This document shows, piece by piece, positions 47,205 through 55,098 of a stretch of 64,000 nt of DNA. How positions within the stretch are numbered: the stretch's first letter is position 1; each line of letters begins with the position of its first letter. Made by a program: the position numbers and the translations under genes. Source of the stretch: Pseudothauera hydrothermalis (GTDB lineage Bacteria > Pseudomonadota > Gammaproteobacteria > Burkholderiales > Rhodocyclaceae); contig NZ_CP029331.1 in the NCBI RefSeq assembly GCF_003345255.1, positions 2,666,001-2,730,000 of the forward strand, given 5' to 3'. The notes under the pieces were generated by a model. The model did not search any database, was not told where the DNA came from, and saw nothing but the letters and a program-made list of their open reading frames with translations.

Positions 47205-47762
47205 ATGGGAAAAGCACAACCGGCAGCCCCGCTGAACCGCGAAGCCTATCTGAGCTGGGAAGCCGAACAGCCCGAAAAGCACGAATACCTTGCCGGCGAG
47301 GTGTTTGCGATGGTGGGTGTACGGCGGGAACATGCCCTTGTCGCTGGGGCGCTACACGCGGCATTGCGCAACCACCTGAAAGGCACCCCCTGCCAGGCCT
47401 TCGTGGCCGACATGAAGTTGTTCGTCGAAGCGGCAGAGGCCTATTTCTACCCGGACGTGATGGTGACCTGCGACGAGCGCGACCGCCGTGCGGACCTGGT
47501 CATCGAGCATCCGGTGCTGGTGGTCGAGGTGCTCTCGGATTCGACCGCCGCGTATGATCGCGGCACAAAATTCGCCGCTTACCGTAAACTGCCCAGCCTG
47601 CAGGAATATTTGCTGGTGGATGTAGACCATCGGCGCCTGGAACTGTACCGCCGCGAGGCCGACCACTGGCTGTTCTTCGAGGCCGGAACGGACGGCACGC
47701 TGTCGCTGGAAAGCGTGGCGATGAAGCTTAGCGTGGCGGAGGCGTTCGAGGATCTGACCTAG
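47205..47762 (+). CDS. Uma2-family (DUF820) restriction-endonuclease-fold protein
   Basis: A 185-residue protein of the Uma2 family, which has a PD-(D/E)xK nuclease fold but no known biological role. Family landmarks are EAYLSWEAEQPEKHEYLAGEVFAMVG near the N-terminus, the acidic YFYPDVMVTCD, LVVEVLSDSTAAYDRGTKFAAYRKLPSLQEYLLVD (core with E and K) and the C-terminal VAMKLSVAEAF. GGAG lies 8 bases before ATG 47205; an earlier in-frame codon at 47172 is not conserved. Its TAG stop lies inside the left inverted repeat of the next element, so the insertion may have supplied the stop. Genes of this family are abundant in cyanobacteria and scattered elsewhere. Confidence 0.8.
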   Translation: MGKAQPAAPLNREAYLSWEAEQPEKHEYLAGEVFAMVGVRREHALVAGALHAALRNHLKGTPCQAFVADMKLFVEAAEAYFYPDVMVTCDERDRRADLVIEHPVLVVEVLSDSTAAYDRGTKFAAYRKLPSLQEYLLVDVDHRRLELYRREADHWLFFEAGTDGTLSLESVAMKLSVAEAFEDLT

Positions 47763-47910
47763 CAGGCCGTTGAAAAACGTAGCGAGGATGGCCAGATGCA
47801 AGGCGTACGGGGCGCAGCGACCACAGCCTATCATATAGACAGGCGAGCGAGCGCGCACCGCGCAACGCCGCAGATGGCCCACCGCAGTAGTTTTTCAACG
47901 GCCTGCTAGG
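47758..47910. mobile_element. Short MITE-like element with 21-bp perfect terminal inverted repeats
   Basis: The ends are perfect inverse copies: a 3-bp CCT/AGG flank plus AGCAGGCCGTTGAAAAAC on the left (47761-47778) and its reverse complement on the right (47890-47907). The 153-bp unit has no coding capacity and includes a GC-rich interior with GCGCAACGCCGCAGATGGCC. It overlaps the stop codon of the Uma2-family gene. A decayed relative is at 19647-19796. The mobilising enzyme is unknown. Confidence 0.85.
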
Positions 47911-47973
47911 CAGCGAGGCTGGCCGCTCCTACCCAACCGCAGCGCAAAGCAAGTCCCGATGGCGCGGAAATAC

Positions 47974-47988
47974 CGTGGTCTGTCCCCA
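47974..47988. repeat. REP-like unit abutting asnB
   Basis: CGTGGTCTGTCCCCA is the inverse of the repeat core at 46249-46315 (TGGGGACAGACCACG). It ends 11 bases before the asnB start codon and occupies the place where a Shine-Dalgarno sequence would be. Confidence 0.75.
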
Positions 47989-47999
47989 ATTTGATTACA

Positions 48000-49811
48000 A
48001 TGTGCGGAATCGCTGGCTACTTTTGCAAAAACCAAACCCCCGACACCGACGAGCTTTGGCGCATGGCCAACGCCCTGCGCCACCGCGGGCCGGACGATGC
48101 CGGGGTGCATGTCAGCGGCCCGGTGGGACTGGCCCACACCCGCTTATCCATCATCGACCTGCAAGGCGGCCATCAGCCCTTGGCGGACACCGCAGGTAAA
48201 CTCACCCTGGTGGCCAATGGCGAGATTTACAACTACCCCGAACTCACCGCCACGCTGACCCGGCAAGGGCGCCGCTTTCAAACCGCTTCGGACTCCGAAA
48301 CCATCTTGCACGCCTACGCGGTGTACCGGCGTGACTTTCTGCAGCACCTACACGGCATGTTTGCCTTTGCGCTCTACGATGCAGCGCAAAACCAGCTTAT
48401 CCTGGCGCGCGACCGCCTCGGCATCAAGCCGCTGTACTACGTCGAACTGCCCGACCGTGTGGCGTTTGCCTCGGAAATCAAAGCCCTGCTCTCGATCCTG
48501 CCCCACCCACCGCAAATTCACGAAGGTGCCCTGGCACAGTTTCTCGAAAACCAGTTCAGCAGCGGCGAGCAAACCTGTGTGCGTGGCATCCGCCGCGTGC
48601 TGCCCGGCGAAGCGCTCGCCATCGATGCCGACCTGCGAATCCAGCGTTGGCGCTACTGGTCCGCGCTCGCCGTGCGTCCGCGGCGCATAGGCTTTGAAGA
48701 CGCCGCCGCCGAATTCGACACCCTGATGGAACAGGTCATGCGCGAACACATGCGCGCCGACGTGCCCTACGGCTTGTTTCTATCCGGCGGCGTAGACTCC
48801 GCAGTGCTTGCCGCCATGCTGCACCGCTACCAAGACCAGCCCATCCGCAGCTTCTCCATCGGCTACCGCGGCGTGCGCCAAGCTGACGAACTGGATGACG
48901 CCGCCCGCATCGCGCAGCGCTTCGGCACCGAACACACCGCCTTAGAGGTCGATGGCAACGCCATCTTGCGTCGCATCCCCCATATGGTTTGGGCTGCCGA
49001 TGAACTGATGCGCGACTACGCCTGCCTGCCCACCTCGCTGCTGGCCCAACACGCTAGTCAGGAACTCAAAGTGGTTCTAACCGGCGAAGGCGGAGACGAA
49101 GTCTTTGCAGGCTACGGACGCTACCGCGAATCGCCAGTCGCACGCTTCTTCAAACAACTGCGCGCGCCGGGCACCGGCGGCTTTCGCACCCGCGGGCAGT
49201 GGCAAGCACGCCATCGGGACGCCCTGGGTACTCAATTGAGGCTGCAACGGCGCACCGCACGCACCCCCTTCATTGGCGCCTGGTGCGACACCCCGGCCGA
49301 CTGGTCCCATACCCAGCGCTGCCAATACACCGATCTGGTCACCGCCTTGCCTGACAATCTGCTGCTCAAGGCCGACCGCATGCTGATGGCTTTTGGCCTG
49401 GAAGGCCGGGTGCCTTTCCTCGACCACCGCATTGTCGAGTTCGGCCTGGCGCTGCCGGACGAACTAAAGATCCGCTCCGGCCAAGGCAAGCTATTCCTCA
49501 AACGCTGGGCAGAGCGCCATTTGCCGGCCGATCACCTCTATCGACCCAAGCGCGGCTTTCACGTGCCCATCGGCGAGTGGCTGCGCGGCCCGGTGCTCGA
49601 CGCGCTGGCCGAAAAGCTCCCGGCCAGCCCCGCCATCCAAACATGGTTCAACCTTGCCGGCGTGCGCCGCCTGTTCGCCGACCAACGCGCCGGCCGCAGC
49701 GCCAGCCGCGAAATCATGTGCCTGCTGCAATTTGCCATCTGGCACCGCCTATTCATCGAACACCCCGGACTGCGCCCAACACCTGACGAAGACCCGCTAG
49801 CCTGGATCTAA
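48000..49811 (+). CDS. asnB: Asparagine synthetase (glutamine-hydrolysing)-type amidotransferase
   Basis: A 603-residue enzyme with an N-terminal class II glutaminase domain whose nucleophile is Cys2 (MCGIAGYF), followed by a synthetase domain with the ATP pyrophosphatase loop FLSGGVDSAVLAAML (about residues 261-275) and the VVLTGEGGDEVFAGY segment. ATG 48000 must be the start, because the cysteine has to be residue 2 after Met removal. No Shine-Dalgarno is visible; a REP-like repeat ends 11 bases upstream. Relatives in surface polysaccharide loci are thought to amidate uronic acids, so its substrate may be either aspartate or a sugar acid. The glycan genes nearby make the second option reasonable. 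Confidence 0.87.
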   Translation: MCGIAGYFCKNQTPDTDELWRMANALRHRGPDDAGVHVSGPVGLAHTRLSIIDLQGGHQPLADTAGKLTLVANGEIYNYPELTATLTRQGRRFQTASDSETILHAYAVYRRDFLQHLHGMFAFALYDAAQNQLILARDRLGIKPLYYVELPDRVAFASEIKALLSILPHPPQIHEGALAQFLENQFSSGEQTCVRGIRRVLPGEALAIDADLRIQRWRYWSALAVRPRRIGFEDAAAEFDTLMEQVMREHMRADVPYGLFLSGGVDSAVLAAMLHRYQDQPIRSFSIGYRGVRQADELDDAARIAQRFGTEHTALEVDGNAILRRIPHMVWAADELMRDYACLPTSLLAQHASQELKVVLTGEGGDEVFAGYGRYRESPVARFFKQLRAPGTGGFRTRGQWQARHRDALGTQLRLQRRTARTPFIGAWCDTPADWSHTQRCQYTDLVTALPDNLLLKADRMLMAFGLEGRVPFLDHRIVEFGLALPDELKIRSGQGKLFLKRWAERHLPADHLYRPKRGFHVPIGEWLRGPVLDALAEKLPASPAIQTWFNLAGVRRLFADQRAGRSASREIMCLLQFAIWHRLFIEHPGLRPTPDEDPLAWI

Positions 49812-49894
49812 GCCGCACCAACCCGCAGCCAAACACCGGCAACCCTAGCGGCGCGGACGACAGCGAGCAAACGGCCGTAGCGCCCATTGAATGC

Positions 49895-49933
49895 TTTTGT
49901 CATTTTTGTCAGATTTTGACGTCAACTTTTGAC
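49895..49933 (+). promoter_or_regulatory. Cluster of TGTCA/TGACA boxes, likely PilR activator sites
   Basis: Four copies of TTTTGTCA or TTTTGAC(A/G), in the series TTTTGTCA-TTTTTGTCA-ATTTTGACGTCA-CTTTTGACA, lie 90-130 bp upstream of the sigma-54 promoter of pilA. TGTC repeats at that distance are the known layout of PilR-binding sites at Pseudomonas pilA. The spacing is close to one helical turn. Confidence 0.7.
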
Positions 49934-50022
49934 ATCTGCAAACCGCACACCCTCCCCCCGCTGCCCCGCCAAATCCCCCAAATCCTGCACCCAAGCCGGC
50001 TTCGCAGCGGCACCTAAACCGC

Positions 50023-50038
50023 TGGCACGACTTATGCT
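50023..50038 (+). promoter_or_regulatory. Sigma-54 promoter of pilA
   Basis: TGGCACGACTTATGCT matches the -24/-12 consensus: GG at 50024-50025 and GC at 50036-50037 are separated by exactly 10 bases. It lies 55 bp upstream of the pilA start, with AGGAG 8-12 bases before the ATG. PilR encoded at 60520-61899 is a sigma-54 activator. Confidence 0.85.
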
Positions 50039-50093
50039 ATGATGCTAGCAACCCCTCGACGAGGGGCTGTTTATCCATCATAGGAGCCAAAAC

Positions 50094-50450
50094 ATGAAAC
50101 GCGTTCAACAAGGTTTTACCCTCATCGAACTGATGATCGTCGTGGCGATCATCGGCATTCTGGCGGCGATTGCGCTGCCGCAATACCGTGACTACACCCA
50201 GCGCTCAGCCAACTCGGCCTGCTTGGGTGAAGCCAAGGCTTACATGGGCGCGGCGGTCGCTAACTTGGCTAACAACGTTGCTGCAGGTACGTATACGCCT
50301 TCCGCATGCAGCGCCATCAGTGCAACGCCCACAACCGCTAACTACGCTGCCAACACGACCATTACCTTCACCACGCCCCAACGTGGCACTGCGGCTTTGC
50401 TTCGTAACGTCCGCTGCAGCGCAGGAACCGGAGCTTGCCAGTTGCAATAA
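50094..50450 (+). CDS. pilA: Type IV pilin PilA
   Basis: The major pilin subunit. The 118-residue prepilin has a short basic leader MKRVQQG cleaved by PilD before phenylalanine; the mature N-terminus [24 protein letters not shown] has the Glu5 needed for assembly and methylation. The mature part of 111 residues is shorter than the usual 140-150, with four cysteines (CLGEAK, ACSAIS, RCSAG, ACQL) able to form two disulfides and a threonine/alanine-rich centre with many possible O-glycosylation sites. A sigma-54 promoter with probable PilR sites lies upstream, and a terminator follows. The glycosyltransferase genes downstream suggest that this pilin may be glycosylated. Confidence 0.93.
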   Translation: MKRVQQGFTLIELMIVVAIIGILAAIALPQYRDYTQRSANSACLGEAKAYMGAAVANLANNVAAGTYTPSACSAISATPTTANYAANTTITFTTPQRGTAALLRNVRCSAGTGACQLQ

Positions 50451-50473
50451 TTGCGATAATAGTGCTACCAACC

Positions 50474-50518
50474 AAGGTCGGGTGAGCGGGCTTTTCGGGG
50501 CTGCTTGCTCGGCCTTTT
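50474..50518 (+). terminator. Intrinsic terminator of pilA
   Basis: GGTCGGGTGAGCGG pairs along 14 positions (several G-U) with CTGCTTGCTCGGCC over a loop of about 11 bases, then TTTTAGT. It lies 24 bp after the pilA stop, so most pilA mRNA should be monocistronic and short. Confidence 0.75.
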
Positions 50519-50950
50519 AGTCAATCAAAACTCTGCCGAGCTCGATAATCTCTAAAATCAAATCATCTTTTGCCATTATATCAATCGCTGAAACGCAAAC
50601 CCTGAGCTTGGCTAACCAGCAAATGCTACCAGCCAGACCGGAAATCTAGCCACTGCCAGCGATCAGGCGACAAAAAACGCTACCAAGTAAAACCCTTCAA
50701 CCTGCACTCAGGACACACTCCAACACCCTAACCGGACATTTCCATGCCAGTGTGTCCATAAATGCCTCCCGTCCAACTCGCAGAATCGCCGATTTCGTCG
50801 AGCGACAACCTGCAGTTTTAGGCCTGGCGATGTCGAACAGGACTTAGGACGCCAACCCAGTTATTTAGTTTGGTCGTAGCCGCGGCTCACGGACCACATT
50901 AATTGGTATCTCGAAGTCATACTAGGTAAAACGATCTCAGGTTAACCTCA
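50519..50950. other. 432-bp non-coding gap, lower GC
   Basis: No convincing gene is seen between the pilA terminator and the membrane protein gene. GGACACACT at 50711-50719 and AGTGTGTCC at 50749-50757 form a perfect 9-bp inverted repeat with a 29-base spacer. Base composition is lower in GC than the flanks, which fits foreign or decayed DNA. No clear promoter was identified for the next gene. Confidence 0.6.
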
Positions 50951-52840
50951 ATGCCAATCACATCACTTAACGCACGTTCCCGCCTAATAGACTGTGCTCT
51001 CGTGGTGTCTCTCGCAGCATTGGTTTTCGTCATTTACCAAATTGGACTACCCGGCGCCTTCGTGCTCGACGACAACGCCAATATTGAAAAAAACGGCGCT
51101 CTTTTACTAGCCAATCCCAGCGACCTCAACTCCATTCTCTACGCTGTCTACAGCTTCCAGCCCGGCGGAGGCACGCGTTCTCTAGCGATGCTGACCTTCA
51201 TGCTCGACTATTGGCGCGGCGGGCTTGAGCCCGAGGCGTTCAAAGCCACCAACATCGCACTGCACGCAGCCTGCGCAGTGGTTCTTGCAGCGCTGTTCCG
51301 CAAAATTTTGACCCTCGCCTGGAACCGCAACGAACACGTCGGATGGATCGCCGTTGCCATAGCCGCCCTGTGGGCCCTCCACCCACTACACGTTTCCACC
51401 GTTCTGTATGCCGTCCAGCGCATGCAGATTCTGTCGACGCTCTTTACCTTACTGGCGATCACCACCTACCTCAACACGCGCATCGCGCAAATATCAGGGC
51501 ACGCCAGCCGGCGCAGCTTTCTACTCACATTTCTATGGGCAGGTTTGGCTTTTTTATCGAAAGAGGACGCAATCCTGCTCCCCCTTTACACAGCCATCAT
51601 CGAGCTAACCCTACTCAAATTCGCGGCCAAGTCCGCACAAATAGCAAAAATTTGGCGTGGCACCTATTTGTTACTCGGAATCGCAAGTGTTCTACTGTTT
51701 CTATCAGTCGCGCTGCCCTACTTTGGCACTACTACCCCTTACCCAGGCCGCGACTTCAATACCATCGAGCGCCTACTCACACAAACCCGTGTCTTATGGC
51801 TTTACATATTTCAGATAGTTTTACCGCACCCGGATTATCTTACTTTTTATTACGATTACTACCCCATCTCGCGCAGCCTCGTCAATCCAATCACGACTTT
51901 ACCGGCGTTGCTTGGTATTCTCTGGTTGCTACATTACGCTTGGCGGGCTCGCCATGATTATCCCCTGCGTGCGCTCGGAATCTTGTGGTTTTTCGCCGGC
52001 CATGCGTTGACGTCCACCATCATTCCGTTAGAGCTCGTCTTTGAACATCGCAACCACCTCCCGCTTGCTGGCCTCTGCCTGGTGGGGGCCGATATTTTGC
52101 GCACTATTTTTCAACCCTCTCAAATATCCAGTCGGTCGAGTGTTGTTGCACTTGGGGGAACGCTGACGGCAATTATTTTAGCGGCCGGCACTGCCACTAT
52201 CTATCGGGCCTACCAATGGAGCGACGGCATGAGACTCGCGCAGTATCACGCAAACATCGCCCCCGATTCGGCCCGCGCTTGGGTTGACTTGTGCAATCGG
52301 TATTACGATCTTAGCAAGGGGCAACCCGATCACCCAATGCTCCAGAAAGCCATCGATACCTGCACCGTTGGTCACGCATTGGGCTACGATGCAATCTCTC
52401 AGACGAACATCGTGATATATAAAGGATTGCAAGGCACCCTTAGCCCTGCAGACTGGGAGAATTTACTGAAACGGCTCAAAACGGTCACCATAACACCCGG
52501 AACAAAACAAATCATTTGGAGCCTAATTAGCAACAGCACCGGACAGACACAGCTTCGACTCGACCCAGATCGCGTTGCCGACGCAATCAAAGTGATTACC
52601 TCCCGGACTACTTTTTCCGCGCGCGACTATCTGAATATCGCGTATTTCATCCATAACTACACCACCGACCCGGAACAAGCCATCGAATATATGCGTGATG
52701 TTATACGGGTAGGCAAGATCGACGACCCAGCCGTCCTGCAGATGTTCACGGACCTGAAAGAAAGCTCCTACGACGAGTGGATCAACGAGCTACAAGCTTA
52801 TGCTCGTACCCAAGGAAAGTTTATCTCCGCTGCACCATGA
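50951..52840 (+). CDS. GT-C-type integral membrane glycosyltransferase-like protein
   Basis: A 629-residue protein: roughly ten membrane helices over residues 12-435, then a soluble C-terminal part of about 190 residues that looks like degenerate helical (TPR-like) repeats. The first outer loop has an acidic pair D40-D41 in FVLDDNANI, then HPLHVSTVLYAVQRMQ (about 144-160) and FEHRNHLPLAGLCLV. These are the features of GT-C enzymes that use polyprenyl-phosphate sugars (PMT, ArnT and eukaryotic TMTC types). It overlaps the following GT2 gene by four bases and follows pilA, so a pilin or surface glycan acceptor is plausible. No exact family name can be given. Confidence 0.7.
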   Translation: MPITSLNARSRLIDCALVVSLAALVFVIYQIGLPGAFVLDDNANIEKNGALLLANPSDLNSILYAVYSFQPGGGTRSLAMLTFMLDYWRGGLEPEAFKATNIALHAACAVVLAALFRKILTLAWNRNEHVGWIAVAIAALWALHPLHVSTVLYAVQRMQILSTLFTLLAITTYLNTRIAQISGHASRRSFLLTFLWAGLAFLSKEDAILLPLYTAIIELTLLKFAAKSAQIAKIWRGTYLLLGIASVLLFLSVALPYFGTTTPYPGRDFNTIERLLTQTRVLWLYIFQIVLPHPDYLTFYYDYYPISRSLVNPITTLPALLGILWLLHYAWRARHDYPLRALGILWFFAGHALTSTIIPLELVFEHRNHLPLAGLCLVGADILRTIFQPSQISSRSSVVALGGTLTAIILAAGTATIYRAYQWSDGMRLAQYHANIAPDSARAWVDLCNRYYDLSKGQPDHPMLQKAIDTCTVGHALGYDAISQTNIVIYKGLQGTLSPADWENLLKRLKTVTITPGTKQIIWSLISNSTGQTQLRLDPDRVADAIKVITSRTTFSARDYLNIAYFIHNYTTDPEQAIEYMRDVIRVGKIDDPAVLQMFTDLKESSYDEWINELQAYARTQGKFISAAP

Positions 52841-53703
52841 GTCCGAGAGTTACGATCATTCTCCCTGCTCGCAACGAGTCGGCCGCGCTTAAAAGCTTAT
52901 TGCCACGAATTTTTGCCGCCGTGCCGTCTCCTGACATCATCGTGGTCGACGACGGTTCGACCGACGATACGGCGGCCGTTGCAGAAGCGGCAGGCGCGCA
53001 TGTCATCCGCCACCCCTATGGCATAGGCAACGGTGCGGCAATCAAAAGCGGCGCTCGCGAGGCCAACGGCGAGGTGCTCGTCTTCATGGACGCCGACGGC
53101 CAGCACGACCCCGCCGACATCCCGCGGCTCCTTGCCAAGCTCGAAGAGGGCTACGACATGGCGGTGGGTGCCCGCGGGTGCGCCTCCCAGGCAAGCATCG
53201 GCCGCGGGCTTGCCAATCGGCTCTACAATCGGCTGGCCAGCTACATGGCCGGACATCGTATCGCCGACTTGACCTCCGGCTTTCGAGCGGTACGCGCAGC
53301 CAAGTTTAGGAACTTTCTCTATTTACTCCCCAACGGCTTCTCTTACCCCACGACGATCACTATGGCCTTTTTCCGCAGCGGCTATCCGGTGGCCTACCTA
53401 CCAATCACTGCCCACAAGCGAGTCGGTAAGAGCCATATCCGGCCGCTACGCGACGGCGTTCGCTTTCTGCTAATCATTTTCAAGATCGCCACGCTTTACT
53501 CGCCCCTCAAACTCTTCGGGCCGGTGGCGCTCAGTTTTTTTGTCTCGGGGCTGGGATGGTACGCCCATACCTACGCCACTCAGGGGCGTTTTACGAACAT
53601 GAGCGCATTCTTGATGAGTGCTAGCGTGATTGTATTCTTAATGGGGTTGCTTTCAGAACAAATTACTACGCTGATGTATAAGAATAACCACAGCGATAAC
53701 TAG
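52837..53703 (+). CDS. Glycosyltransferase family 2, polyprenyl-phosphate sugar synthase-like
   Basis: A 288-residue inverting GT-A enzyme. The nucleotide-sugar site is IIVVDDGSTDDT (about residues 31-42), and the metal-binding motif is FMDADGQHDP (about 85-94). The SGFRAVRA stretch and a basic HKRVGKSHIRPLRDGVRF segment lead into two C-terminal membrane helices. This is the pattern of dolichol/undecaprenyl-phosphate mannose or glucose synthases (DPM1, ArnC, GtrB). ATG 52837 overlaps the preceding stop (ATGA). It probably makes the lipid-phosphate-sugar consumed by the GT-C protein encoded just upstream. Confidence 0.85.
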   Translation: MSPRVTIILPARNESAALKSLLPRIFAAVPSPDIIVVDDGSTDDTAAVAEAAGAHVIRHPYGIGNGAAIKSGAREANGEVLVFMDADGQHDPADIPRLLAKLEEGYDMAVGARGCASQASIGRGLANRLYNRLASYMAGHRIADLTSGFRAVRAAKFRNFLYLLPNGFSYPTTITMAFFRSGYPVAYLPITAHKRVGKSHIRPLRDGVRFLLIIFKIATLYSPLKLFGPVALSFFVSGLGWYAHTYATQGRFTNMSAFLMSASVIVFLMGLLSEQITTLMYKNNHSDN

Positions 53704-53937
53704 GCTAGTTTATTAACTCTTTTTCAAATGCTAAGCAATCTCGAACAACTCAGGCATTTTCGAAGCGGTATTTTCCTACACGAGTCGGCACCATAACGAA
53801 AAGGCAACATCAAAGCCAAACTGAAAGGCGATCACTGCTAAATTTTTCTATACTGAGTTTAGGCTTCTGATATTCTTAGTGGCGCGGCGCAATAATCGAT
53901 AGCTCAATTTTATTCCGTTGCGACTCTGAAATAAATA

Positions 53938-55098
53938 ATGACCGATAAGTACTTGATCTTCGGCGCTCCTGATATTCGGCAAGCGGAAATTGACGAGGTC
54001 GTCGATAGCCTTCACAGGGGATGGCTTGGTACGGGCCCTAAGGTCGCACGCTTCGAGCGGGAATTCGCTTCCTACAAGGGTGTGGATGAGCATTTTGTCG
54101 CAGCGGTGAATTCCTGCACGGCCGCGCTTCACCTAAGCATGATCGCTGCGGGTATCCAGCCGGGCGATGAGGTCATCACCACCGCCATGACCTTCTGCGC
54201 CACCGTCAACGCCATCATCCATGCCGGCGGCACCCCGGTATTGGCTGACATCGATCCCTACACCTGGAACATTGACCCTGCCGACATCGAACGCCGCATC
54301 ACCCCGCGCACCCGCGCCATCCTTCCCGTGCATTTCGCTGGCCGCCCCTGCGACATGCACGCCATCATGGACATCGCCCGGCGTCACAATCTGAAGGTCA
54401 TCGAAGACTGCGCCCACGCCATCGAGAGCGAATACAAGGGCCAGAAAACCGGCACCTTTGGCGATTTCGGCTGCTTCAGCTTCTATGTCACCAAAAACGT
54501 TGCCACTGGCGAGGGCGGCATGGTCATCGCGAAGCGGGAGGAAGACATTGCCCGTATCAAGACCCTGGCCCTGCACGGCATGAGCAAGGACGCCTGGCGC
54601 CGCTTCAGCGACAGCGGTTATAAGCACTATCAAGTGGTGGAGTGCGGTTTCAAGTACAACATGATGGACCTGCAAGCCGCGCTGGGCATCCATCAACTAG
54701 CCCGCGTCGAGGAAAATTGGCTGAAACGCCAGGCCATCTGGAACCGTTATCAACAAGCCTTTGCCAATCTACCGGTCACCCGACCTCAGGAGCCGGAGCC
54801 TGACACTCGGCATGCCTATCATCTCTACACGTTACTGATCGATGAAGAACGCAGCGGCATTTCGAGGGATGGCTTTTTGCAGCGGATGCATGAAAGGGGG
54901 ATCGGTACAGGAGTGCATTACCTTTCCATCGCCGAACATCCTTACTACCAGCAACGCTATGGCTGGCGTCCGGAGCAGTGGCCTAATGCAATGCTTGTCG
55001 GACGGGAAACGGTGAGTCTACCGTTATCTGCGAAGCTAGAAACGACGCTAACAAATCAAGTGATTTTAGAAGTTCTCGCCGCATTCCTTAAACTGTGA
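53938..55098 (+). CDS. DegT/DnrJ/EryC1-family sugar aminotransferase
   Basis: A 386-residue PLP enzyme of the sugar aminotransferase family. The PLP lysine is in FYVTKNVATGEGG (about residue 183). Other landmarks are VNSCTAALHLSMIAAGI, EVITTAMTFCATVNAII, IEDCAHAIESEYKGQKTGTFGDFGCFSFY and GFKYNMMDLQAALGIHQL. Such enzymes aminate keto-sugar nucleotides, often at C3 or C4 (PseC, ArnB, WecE types). A 234-bp AT-rich gap precedes it, with a -10-like TATACT near 53848-53853 and no obvious ribosome-binding site. It overlaps the flippase-like gene by four bases. Its product may supply the amino sugar to the lipid-linked pathway nearby. Confidence 0.88.
   Translation: MTDKYLIFGAPDIRQAEIDEVVDSLHRGWLGTGPKVARFEREFASYKGVDEHFVAAVNSCTAALHLSMIAAGIQPGDEVITTAMTFCATVNAIIHAGGTPVLADIDPYTWNIDPADIERRITPRTRAILPVHFAGRPCDMHAIMDIARRHNLKVIEDCAHAIESEYKGQKTGTFGDFGCFSFYVTKNVATGEGGMVIAKREEDIARIKTLALHGMSKDAWRRFSDSGYKHYQVVECGFKYNMMDLQAALGIHQLARVEENWLKRQAIWNRYQQAFANLPVTRPQEPEPDTRHAYHLYTLLIDEERSGISRDGFLQRMHERGIGTGVHYLSIAEHPYYQQRYGWRPEQWPNAMLVGRETVSLPLSAKLETTLTNQVILEVLAAFLKL

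Noticed and set aside
50400-50520. An alternative reading frame after PilA ending [23 protein letters not shown]
   Set aside because: It could suggest a frameshifted longer pilin, but the region forms the pilA terminator hairpin, and the in-frame pilin already has four paired cysteines and a natural end.
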